Assembly: GCA_018894775.1 (NCBI GenBank)
Contig: JAHIPG010000067.1
Coordinates: forward strand, 1 to 5,021
DNA: 5,021 nucleotides
From: Nanobdellota archaeon
GTDB lineage: Archaea; Nanobdellota; Nanobdellia; SCGC-AAA011-G17; VGLX01
Direction of reading: 5' to 3'
Shown here in pieces: positions 1 through 4,884 of this stretch; positions within the stretch are counted from its first letter, which is position 1; every line of letters starts with the position of its first letter. Below the pieces are notes generated by a model that worked only from the letters and a program-made list of their open reading frames with translations, searched no databases and was not told the DNA's origin. A program made the position numbers and the translations under genes.

Positions 1-98
1 TAACGTGGCATAGATAATATTTTGCCGGCTCTCATTCTTTCTCATTATATTTTAGGATGATATATGTTATTCTTCTATCTAACCTACACGAGACAAAG
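1..98. other. Upstream non-coding stretch
   Basis: No gene is visible in these bases on either strand. The stretch is AT-rich, with a pyrimidine-rich part at about 30-53 in which CTCATT occurs twice, 10 bases apart (31-36 and 41-46). Such a T/C-rich tract could mark the transcription end of a gene lying before the window, but there is no hairpin or long T run, so this is only a possibility. The window opens with TAA, which might be the stop of an upstream gene; that cannot be tested here. Confidence 0.3.
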
Positions 99-106
99 TT
101 TAAATA
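92..106 (+). promoter_or_regulatory. Archaeal BRE/TATA promoter of the operon
   Basis: TTTAAATA at 99-106 matches the archaeal TATA-box consensus, and the purine-rich GACAAAG just before it (92-98) could serve as a weak TFB recognition element. The usual spacing of about 25-27 bases from the box centre puts the transcript start near 128-130. That leaves a leader of about 18 bases before the ATG at 147, enough for the AAGGT ribosome binding site at 136-140. It is the best promoter candidate in the window and would drive all downstream + strand genes. Confidence 0.6.
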
Positions 107-121
107 ATCCTAAGGGCATAT

Positions 122-140
122 CCTTATAACCTTATAAGGT
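122..140. promoter_or_regulatory. Candidate operator: tandem repeat and palindrome at the start site
   Basis: ACCTTATAAGGT (129-140) is a perfect 12-bp palindrome. Its left part continues a tandem direct repeat, CCTTATAA at 122-129 and again at 130-137. The site coincides with the predicted transcription start and contains the AAGGT ribosome binding site of the first gene, a winged-helix protein. A repressor bound here could block polymerase loading. In RNA the palindrome has no room for a loop at full pairing, so DNA binding is the likelier role. Autoregulation by the first gene product is an inference from position only. Confidence 0.45.
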
Positions 141-146
141 AATAAA

Positions 147-374
147 ATGAAAGAAAAAAATCTACCCTTTAAACTATATTGGAAGAAGCAATTTACATCT
201 GCTTTAAAAGGTAAAACATTATCTATAACGGAACTCTCAAGGAAATTAGATGTGAGACCTGAGACGATCTCTAGATGGGTTAATTACTTTGAGGCCGAAA
301 AATTTGTTAAAACAAAGTTTGATGGATTAAAAAGGATGGTGAGTATCAATGAAAAAAAGATCAAAAATAAGTAG
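147..374 (+). CDS. Small winged helix-turn-helix DNA-binding protein
   Basis: This 75-aa basic protein is a likely DNA-binding regulator. Residues about 25-48 (LSITELSRKLDVRPETISRW) form a clear helix-turn-helix, with the recognition helix at about 38-50. Residues 53-67 (FVKTKFDGLKRMVSI) look like the beta-hairpin wing, and a Lys-rich tail follows. It resembles the minimal MarR/ArsR-like wHTH proteins common on archaeal plasmids and viruses, though no subfamily is recognised. The ATG at 147 is preceded by AAGGT with a 6-base spacer. It is the first gene after the promoter, and a palindrome overlaps its start, so it may repress its own operon. Its end overlaps the next gene by 26 bases, which suggests translational coupling. 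Confidence 0.8.
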   Translation: MKEKNLPFKLYWKKQFTSALKGKTLSITELSRKLDVRPETISRWVNYFEAEKFVKTKFDGLKRMVSINEKKIKNK

Positions 375-1209
375 TGGAAATTTATTTTTTAGATGCGAGA
401 TAAGGGGCATAGCTGACCTGATATATGATGCCCTGAAAAATAATGATGTAGATCTATTAAGAGGGTTGCAATCCTTTGCAACATCTCTTTGGACATGGAC
501 ACACGGAGGCTCTACAACATTATCATACCTTATACGAAGAACAGTGGAAGAACGACAGAAAAAAAGAGAAGAGAGGGCAAGATGGGAAAAGGAGAAATAT
601 CAAATAACCCCTGAAGAGCAAAGAAAACTTTTCAGTGATAAGATAGGTTTTAGTTTGGAAATATTAAGGGAGGATATGAGGAATTTAAGTACAACAATGT
701 CTTTTATTAATGGTTTTGAAAAATTAGGTTTTGTTGAGATAATAGATGAAAACCCACCTGAATATAAAAATGATCCGCGAGGCGTTATGGTTTATCTAAC
801 CCCTGTTTGGGATACCGCATTAGACACGCTTTACTATAAGAAAGAAGAGACTGAAGTGTTCAGTGGAGCTATAGGAAGATTACTTGCTTTAAGTATATGG
901 GCTGAGGAGGGACGGCGGGCTATCGGGCTTAACCGATTTAAAATTGCAGCTACATTATGTGGCATAGCAGAAAACAACAATGGAAAGATACCAGCAGAAA
1001 GATTTTCTGAGATATTTGTCATGCACCATGAGCCGAAAGGAAAAGCATATGAAATGATATCATATGACAATCAGAAGGTACGAAATATCAGATTTGTGAA
1101 GTCAAACGATGGGAAAAAGATTGTGATAAAAAAGGAATCTTTGTTAGCCTATAAAAGAATCCATGAAAGAGGATTAGAGTTGATGCGGGCAATGCAGAGA
1201 GGCGTTTAA
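349..1209 (+). CDS. 286-aa protein of unknown function with winged-helix-like segments
   Basis: I do not recognise the family. The protein is soluble and charged, with no signal peptide or membrane segment. A strongly charged helix, probably coiled coil, spans about residues 64-84 (Arg/Glu/Lys rich). Residues about 104-152 read as a winged helix: a helix pair ending in LSTTMSFINGFEKLGFVEII, then a turn and a strand VMVYLTPV. A second similar fold may lie at about 213-262, ending in IRFVKSNDGKKIVIKKE. Tandem wHTH units would fit a DNA-binding adaptor, replication initiator or partition protein; this is inference. The ATG at 349 has GGATGGTGAG just upstream (334-343). The gene starts inside the previous one and ends 2 bases before the AAA+ gene, so these products are probably made together. 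Confidence 0.85.
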   Translation: MKKRSKISSGNLFFRCEIRGIADLIYDALKNNDVDLLRGLQSFATSLWTWTHGGSTTLSYLIRRTVEERQKKREERARWEKEKYQITPEEQRKLFSDKIGFSLEILREDMRNLSTTMSFINGFEKLGFVEIIDENPPEYKNDPRGVMVYLTPVWDTALDTLYYKKEETEVFSGAIGRLLALSIWAEEGRRAIGLNRFKIAATLCGIAENNNGKIPAERFSEIFVMHHEPKGKAYEMISYDNQKVRNIRFVKSNDGKKIVIKKESLLAYKRIHERGLELMRAMQRGV

Positions 1210-1211
1210 GA

Positions 1212-1940
1212 ATGGCATACACAGAAGGATATGGTAAAAGGAGCGAATTTATCTGGCTAGAGCCAAAAGAGATTAGAGAAGATTTGCATGAATGCAAAGG
1301 GGAAAACTTCCAAAATATATTTGAGAAGGTTAGGAGTATACTTTCTTTTCAATTTAGAAGCGCAGGCATCAAAGGAATGAAAGGGTTTATATTTTGGGGG
1401 GATGTTGGTACTGGAAAAACGCTTATGGCAAAGGTGTTGGCAAAAAGTTTGCATATACCTTTGTTGTTTGTTGATGGGGCAACCATTGCTAGGCACCTAT
1501 ATGGACAATCAGAACAACAAATTCAAGGAGTATTTGAAGAGGCTAAACAAAGGAAAGCCATAATTTTGATAGATGATGCTGAATCCGTGTTTCCTGATAG
1601 GGAGTGGATTAAAGGTGAAAGCTGGCATGTAGCACAAAATAACATTCTTTTCCATTGCTTAGATAATCTGGAAACCTCAAAAACAATAGTAATAATGACG
1701 ACAAACAAATATAGTTTGTTAGATAAAGCCCTTAAAGACAGACTTTATCCTATAGAATTTCCTCAACTTGATCTTGATACGATGTTAGAAATTGCCAAGG
1801 AAAAATGTCTAGAGAAGGGCCTATACATCAAAGATATCGAGAAAGAAATAAAAAGTAACCCAGAAAAATATAAGAGTGTCAGATCAATAGAAAAGATGAT
1901 GACAGAAAAATATGTGGAAAAAGTGGTTAGTAATGTTTAG
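1212..1940 (+). CDS. Single-domain AAA+ ATPase (FtsH/Cdc48/Vps4-like module)
   Basis: This 242-aa protein is essentially one AAA+ module with about 45 residues before it. Walker A is GDVGTGKT (63-70). The region around HLYGQSEQQIQGVFEEAKQ (95-113) matches the pore-loop-1 and following helix of classic AAA proteins, with Tyr97 next to the pore Gly. Walker B is AIILIDDAE (116-124), with Asp122 where the catalytic Glu usually sits. Sensor 1 is Asn165 in IMTTN, and Arg177 in LDKALKDRLYPIEFP is the likely arginine finger. A short helical lid ends the protein. No protease or N-terminal substrate domain is fused, so it probably acts as a hexameric remodeller with a partner encoded nearby. A GAGAGG site (1197-1202) precedes the ATG. 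ATP hydrolysis is family knowledge; the substrate is unknown. Confidence 0.93.
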   Translation: MAYTEGYGKRSEFIWLEPKEIREDLHECKGENFQNIFEKVRSILSFQFRSAGIKGMKGFIFWGDVGTGKTLMAKVLAKSLHIPLLFVDGATIARHLYGQSEQQIQGVFEEAKQRKAIILIDDAESVFPDREWIKGESWHVAQNNILFHCLDNLETSKTIVIMTTNKYSLLDKALKDRLYPIEFPQLDLDTMLEIAKEKCLEKGLYIKDIEKEIKSNPEKYKSVRSIEKMMTEKYVEKVVSNV

Positions 1941-2082
1941 GAAAAACAAATCGCGCTACATATTAGCAAAGGCACGGGGCCCGTGCCTTTACAAAAAGAT
2001 TATAGACGATAAATTAAAAAAATTTCCATGTGAAAAATTAAGCATGATGCTTAACAGGGGGGTGAGAATATATCATACATAA
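1933..2082 (+). CDS. Small basic protein, 49 aa, unknown
   Basis: An ATG at 1933 overlaps the last 8 bases of the AAA+ gene and opens a 49-codon frame ending in TAA at 2080-2082. The product is Lys/Arg-rich (MFRKNKSRYILAKARGPCLY at the start) with two Cys (18 and 33) and a mixed sequence that looks protein-like, but matches no family I know. The ribosome binding site is weak, so translation would rely on coupling to the AAA+ gene. Two features argue for caution: a perfect GC-rich inverted repeat (1968-1990) and a second palindrome (2038-2054) lie inside it. An alternative is that it is the first half of the next gene, interrupted by a frame change in the six-G run at 2057-2062. Confidence 0.5.
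   Translation: MFRKNKSRYILAKARGPCLYKKIIDDKLKKFPCEKLSMMLNRGVRIYHT
1968..1990. repeat. GC-rich inverted repeat, 11-bp perfect arms
   Basis: AAAGGCACGGG (1968-1978) and CCCGTGCCTTT (1980-1990) are exact reverse complements around a single G at 1979. It is the most GC-rich short stretch in an AT-rich neighbourhood and begins 27 bases after the AAA+ stop codon. As RNA it could fold into a 10-bp stem with a 3-base loop. The following ACAAAAAGATT has no T run, so it is not a typical terminator. As DNA it could bind a dimeric protein. It lies inside the 49-aa frame, where it encodes KARGPCL. Confidence 0.75.
2038..2054. repeat. 17-bp palindrome before a strong ribosome binding site
   Basis: TTAAGCATGATGCTTAA has 8-bp perfect arms around a central G (2046). 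It lies two bases before the GGGGGGTGAG ribosome binding site (2057-2066). Its centre is 67 bp from that of the GC-rich inverted repeat, which also has a central G. It could be an operator for one of the HTH proteins, or part of a partition or origin site. A stretch AAATTAAAAAAATTT (2011-2025) upstream might act as a weak internal TATA element, which would place this palindrome near a start site, but that match is poor. Confidence 0.6.
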
Positions 2083-2162
2083 TACTTCATACCACAAATG
2101 AAAAGGTTAGAGTAAGACTGAGTAAATTAAGAAAGGTTCACTCTGACTTATTTGTTTTAGAG
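2057..2162 (+). other. Probable 5' extension of the HTH-like gene, non-standard start
   Basis: The reading frame of the gene at 2163 stays open upstream to 2055, after an in-frame TAA at 2052-2054. GGGGGGTGAG (2057-2066) is among the strongest ribosome binding sites in the window, yet no ATG, GTG or TTG follows it in this frame. Its spacing to the ATA at 2070 matches that of the SMC-like gene (GGGTGAT-AAA-ATG against GGGTGAG-AAT-ATA). Starting at 2070 would give a 117-aa protein beginning (M)SYIILHTTNEKVRVRLSKL, whose residues and codons look like real coding sequence. The alternative is a one-base frame change in the G run joining it to the 49-aa frame. Confidence 0.5.
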
Positions 2163-2423
2163 ATGGGCGGAGAAACGCTTGTAATGAGAAATAATGGGGT
2201 TACTCTGTCTTACATTGCCCATCTACTGGATAGATACCCAAATGAGATTTATGCATGGGTGGCGGATAGGTTAACATTACGGCAATTTCCAAAGCGGTGT
2301 ATAAAAGCGGGGAAGTGGCTTGGTCGTGGTAGAAAACTACTTAATGTTCCAAACTATTTAGGTATTTCAAAAGAGGAGTTGAAAAAATGCAAGATAAATT
2401 ACTTAGTGAGTTTGAACGAATAG
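2163..2423 (+). CDS. Helix-turn-helix-like small protein (conservative start)
   Basis: From the first in-frame ATG this is 86 aa; the true start is probably upstream (see 2057-2162), because the ATG at 2163 has only a weak AGAG in front. Residues 13-37 (VTLSYIAHLLDRYPNEIYAW) fit a helix-turn-helix, with the second helix about 26-37. A basic segment follows (KRCIKAGKWLGRGRKLL, 45-60), suited to touching nucleic acid. I do not recognise a family. The last 37 bases overlap the next small gene, so the two are probably coupled. Its position beside two inverted repeats makes it the natural candidate for the protein that binds them, which is inference. Confidence 0.7.
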   Translation: MGGETLVMRNNGVTLSYIAHLLDRYPNEIYAWVADRLTLRQFPKRCIKAGKWLGRGRKLLNVPNYLGISKEELKKCKINYLVSLNE

Positions 2424-2524
2424 GGATTGAGGCAATAAAAAAGGGAAAAACAGAAGAGTTGGATAAATTCTTAGATGGGGTAGTAAAGAATAGAGACATA
2501 AACCTTAAAAGGGTGATAAAATGA
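2387..2524 (+). CDS. Small charged helical protein, 45 aa, directly before the SMC-like gene
   Basis: The ATG at 2387 follows AGAGGAG (2372-2378) with an 8-base spacer, one of the best ribosome binding sites here, which supports this as a real gene despite its size. The product (MQDKLLSEFERIGIEAIKKG, then a 25-residue tail) is almost all predicted helix with a regular charge pattern, and has no Cys and no membrane segment. It overlaps the previous gene by 37 bases, and its TGA shares the ATGA with the SMC-like start at 2521. This tight coupling to the 600-aa ATPase suggests a subunit or regulator of that protein, such as a small coiled-coil or kleisin-like partner. Nothing in the sequence proves that role. 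Confidence 0.72.
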   Translation: MQDKLLSEFERIGIEAIKKGKTEELDKFLDGVVKNRDINLKRVIK

Positions 2525-4323
2525 GCACGCAAATTAATATAGAAAATATAGGGGGGATAACAAAGCCTACAAAACTCACTCTGAAGGAAGGCATGAATGT
2601 TATTAGGGCTCCGAATGCCGTAGGCAAAACTAGCTTTATCCGTGCAATCCAAACTATGATTCTACCTGAAGATGAGTTAAAGAAGCGGACAGAATTTTTA
2701 AATGATTTTGCCACACGGGGAAAAGTAGAAATGGTTATGAAAAATAAAACAGTTTACAGAACGTTAAGATTAGGGGCGGAAGGACTGAGCGTGGTAGGAG
2801 ATGCATTATATAAGAATGGCTGGAAAGCAAACTTATTGTCTGTAGCTGTTCCTGAAAATGACTTCTTAGATAACATTCTAAAGGGAAAAAATCTTCACGA
2901 TTTCTTTGAAAACTTTTCAGAAACAAAAAACTACAAAAAATTATTGGAATGGTGTGAGAACAGACATTATAATTTACAAAGGGATCTTTATAGATACACT
3001 GATGATGTAACACGACTAAAAAATATTAGAAAACAAATTGAAAAATATACAAAAGAGTTAGAAAACTTAGGAAAAGAAAGAATGAAACTCAAACCAATTG
3101 TAGAGAACATAAAAAGAGGAAGGGTTGACAAAAAACTGGAAGAAGTAAGTAAAAAAAGGGAGAAAAAAAATATACTCTATTCGAGAATTAGTGAATTGAA
3201 TTATCAAATAGACATACGAAAAAAAGATATGCCTAAATTGGAAAAAGAAATTGATCGATTAGACAAAGAGATTTCTGAATTTCATAAAACACACCCGAAT
3301 GTAGAGAAAGAAATTGACAAATTATGGGATAAAATTATAGAACTACGAAAAGTAATGGATAAGGCTAAAGATGAAGTAAATGAACGTGAAGTTGACATAT
3401 CTGCATGTGAACAGGGAGAAGGAAATAGATGTAGAGAGTGTGGCAGACCTTTTACAACAGAGCAGAGAAGAAAAAGGCAGTCTGATTTAAGAAAACAATT
3501 AACAGAGAGAAGGAAAGAATTAGTATCTGTTGAAAGTAAAATAAAGGAAACAGAGATAGAGAGAGACGCATTAATAGAGGAACGTGATCGAACATTAAAG
3601 TACATGAGTAAAGAACTGAATGAGAAATCAGGAACTTTAACTCAATATGAGAGGGATTCAAAAGCATGGGAAAAAGAAAGAAATGAAAAAATCTCAGAAA
3701 TGAACAATGTAGAGAAAGAAATTACTGAACTAGAGAAAGCCTTAGACCCAAGAACAAGGGGGATATTGCAGAAGGCGGGCGAGGTTGAAAGCAGAGTTGG
3801 GGAAACAGAGGGTAGATTAAAAGGGTACAATATGGAAGTTGAAGAACTGTCGGAAAGCCAAAAAATTGCAGATCAATTACAGATAAAAACAGAATTCCTA
3901 AAATCTACTATAGCATATTTAACTAACAGAATCAATGAACTAAAAGACGTTGTTAGAAAAAGATTTAATGAAAGAATCAAGGATGTCTATGAAATTTTAG
4001 GTTTCAAAGACTTTGAAAAAATTGAGATAGATGACATGTTTCAGTTAACAGTAAGAAGAAAGTGTGGTGACCGAACAAGAACACAGGAGATAAATAGGTT
4101 ATCCACGAGCGAGAGGATAACCATTGGGGTAATAGTGATGTTAGCGGGCAAAGAAGAATACCTACCGGATTTTCCCTTTTTTGTGCTGGATGAGGTAACA
4201 ACGGCTTATGACCCAAAAAGATTTGAAAAGATTATTGATTACCTACACCACCATGTTCCCTATGTGGTTGTTACTGCTTTAGCACCCACAGGAGAAGCGT
4301 TGCATATAGAACATAAACTTTAG
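2521..4323 (+). CDS. Archaea-specific SMC-related protein (ASRP), Rad50/SMC-like ATPase with zinc hook
   Basis: This 600-aa protein has the split ABC ATPase head, long coiled coil and hook of SMC/Rad50 proteins. The N-terminal IENIGGI (7-13) and Walker A APNAVGKTS (30-38, Ala30 in place of the usual Gly) start the head. Coiled coil runs from about 160 to 295 and 312 to 480. The turn carries CRECGRPF (Cys304, Cys307), a zinc-hook CxxC, with Cys296 nearby. The C-terminal half has the signature LSTSER (527-532) instead of LSGGE/Q, Walker B FFVLDE (553-558) and D-loop TTAYDP. IGGI plus LSTSER is what I recall of haloarchaeal ASRPs. It is shorter than Rad50 (about 850-900 aa). It probably dimerises on DNA, but the family's biochemical role is poorly known. 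GGGTGAT (2511-2517) precedes the ATG. No mre11-like gene is nearby. Confidence 0.93.
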   Translation: MSTQINIENIGGITKPTKLTLKEGMNVIRAPNAVGKTSFIRAIQTMILPEDELKKRTEFLNDFATRGKVEMVMKNKTVYRTLRLGAEGLSVVGDALYKNGWKANLLSVAVPENDFLDNILKGKNLHDFFENFSETKNYKKLLEWCENRHYNLQRDLYRYTDDVTRLKNIRKQIEKYTKELENLGKERMKLKPIVENIKRGRVDKKLEEVSKKREKKNILYSRISELNYQIDIRKKDMPKLEKEIDRLDKEISEFHKTHPNVEKEIDKLWDKIIELRKVMDKAKDEVNEREVDISACEQGEGNRCRECGRPFTTEQRRKRQSDLRKQLTERRKELVSVESKIKETEIERDALIEERDRTLKYMSKELNEKSGTLTQYERDSKAWEKERNEKISEMNNVEKEITELEKALDPRTRGILQKAGEVESRVGETEGRLKGYNMEVEELSESQKIADQLQIKTEFLKSTIAYLTNRINELKDVVRKRFNERIKDVYEILGFKDFEKIEIDDMFQLTVRRKCGDRTRTQEINRLSTSERITIGVIVMLAGKEEYLPDFPFFVLDEVTTAYDPKRFEKIIDYLHHHVPYVVVTALAPTGEALHIEHKL

Positions 4324-4518
4324 AAAAAAGATGCAGAGGATGTTCTCCTTATTACTGCAACACGACATATTAAGGGAAGTTAAGGAGCAAAACCAACTGT
4401 AGCACACTACAACCGATATCACACTGAAGAAACAGAAGACAAGGATGAATATGCGTTGGCAAAATATACATCAGAACAGGAAGAGATACTAAAGAGTATG
4501 AAAAATGGAGAGGATTAG
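4324..4518 (+). pseudogene. Unclear small coding stretch, possibly a gene broken by one base
   Basis: No complete gene of good size fits here, but there are coding traces. An ATG at 4331 opens a 23-codon frame (MQRMFSLLLQHDILREVKEQ...) ending in TAG at 4400-4402. A second frame runs without a stop from 4384 to the TAG at 4516-4518 and reads KPTVAHYNRYHTEETEDKDE, then a Glu/Lys-rich end. It has no ATG or GTG near its beginning; TAAGGAG at 4381-4387 looks like an unused ribosome binding site, and a TTG at 4456 is the first possible start. One extra base in the AAAA run at 4389-4392 would join both frames into 62 aa. The second frame stops directly against the next ATG, as expected in an operon. 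Confidence 0.35.
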
Positions 4519-4884
4519 ATGGGCGACACCTCCAAGGTAATGAGTAAAAAGGAAATTGAACAATCCAAATTTCGTGTTTGTTGTTTACAACCATATATGG
4601 ATGGTGCAATACCCCTCGGTCCGCCTGAACGCTTGTGCGGACATGGGCATGGTATGACAGTTGTAGAAATGAACGAAAACCTCATTTGGAAAGGTAAACC
4701 ATACATCCGCATAGGCTACTGTAAATATTGTTATCATGAAGATACCATCGGGGTTCTTGATGATACACCACAACTATTGGGTTGGGCTATCCTCTCACCA
4801 GACGATGAGAACCCAAACTTCCGTTTTGAGAAACTATCACCAGAAGGACACACACAAAGGGTAAAACAACTCACACAAAAGTAA
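4519..4884 (+). CDS. Cys/His-rich protein, putative zinc-binding, 121 aa
   Basis: The ATG at 4519 follows GGAGAGG (4507-4513) with a 5-base spacer. The 121-aa product is soluble, without signal peptide or membrane segment. It carries a CGHGHG motif (Cys40, His42, His44) and, 23 residues later, CKYC (68-71) with His73, plus a Cys pair at 21-22. The spacing of C-x-H and C-x2-C suits one zinc site of a zinc-ribbon or treble-clef kind. The spacing fits no named family that I recognise. Four of its five Arg codons are CGT/CGC, unlike the AGA/AGG of the upstream genes, and its middle is more GC-rich, so it may have a different origin. A role in nucleic-acid or protein binding is inference. Confidence 0.82.
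   Translation: MGDTSKVMSKKEIEQSKFRVCCLQPYMDGAIPLGPPERLCGHGHGMTVVEMNENLIWKGKPYIRIGYCKYCYHEDTIGVLDDTPQLLGWAILSPDDENPNFRFEKLSPEGHTQRVKQLTQK

Noticed and set aside
1212..1940. FtsH or proteasome-activating protease subunit
   Set aside because: There is no transmembrane segment, no HExxH metalloprotease motif and no N-terminal coiled coil with OB domain. Only the AAA+ core is present.
1968..2000. Intrinsic terminator after the AAA+ gene
   Set aside because: The stem is strong, but the following bases are ACAAAAAGATT with no T run, and downstream genes look co-transcribed.
2521..4323. Genuine Rad50 or chromosomal Smc
   Set aside because: It is far shorter than either, has LSTSER instead of LSGGE/Q, has a CxxC hook rather than an Smc hinge, and has no mre11, herA, nurA or scpA-like gene nearby.
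4321..4383. Read-through of the TAG after the SMC-like gene as pyrrolysine, adding about 19 residues
   Set aside because: TAG ends at least four other frames in the window and the ASRP domain is complete before it. The extension meets TAA at 4381.
834..4773. Many minus-strand open frames of 61-107 codons
   Set aside because: They are antisense to strong + strand genes, have unlikely Ser/Leu/Phe-rich sequences typical of the reverse of purine-rich coding strands, and lack ribosome binding sites.
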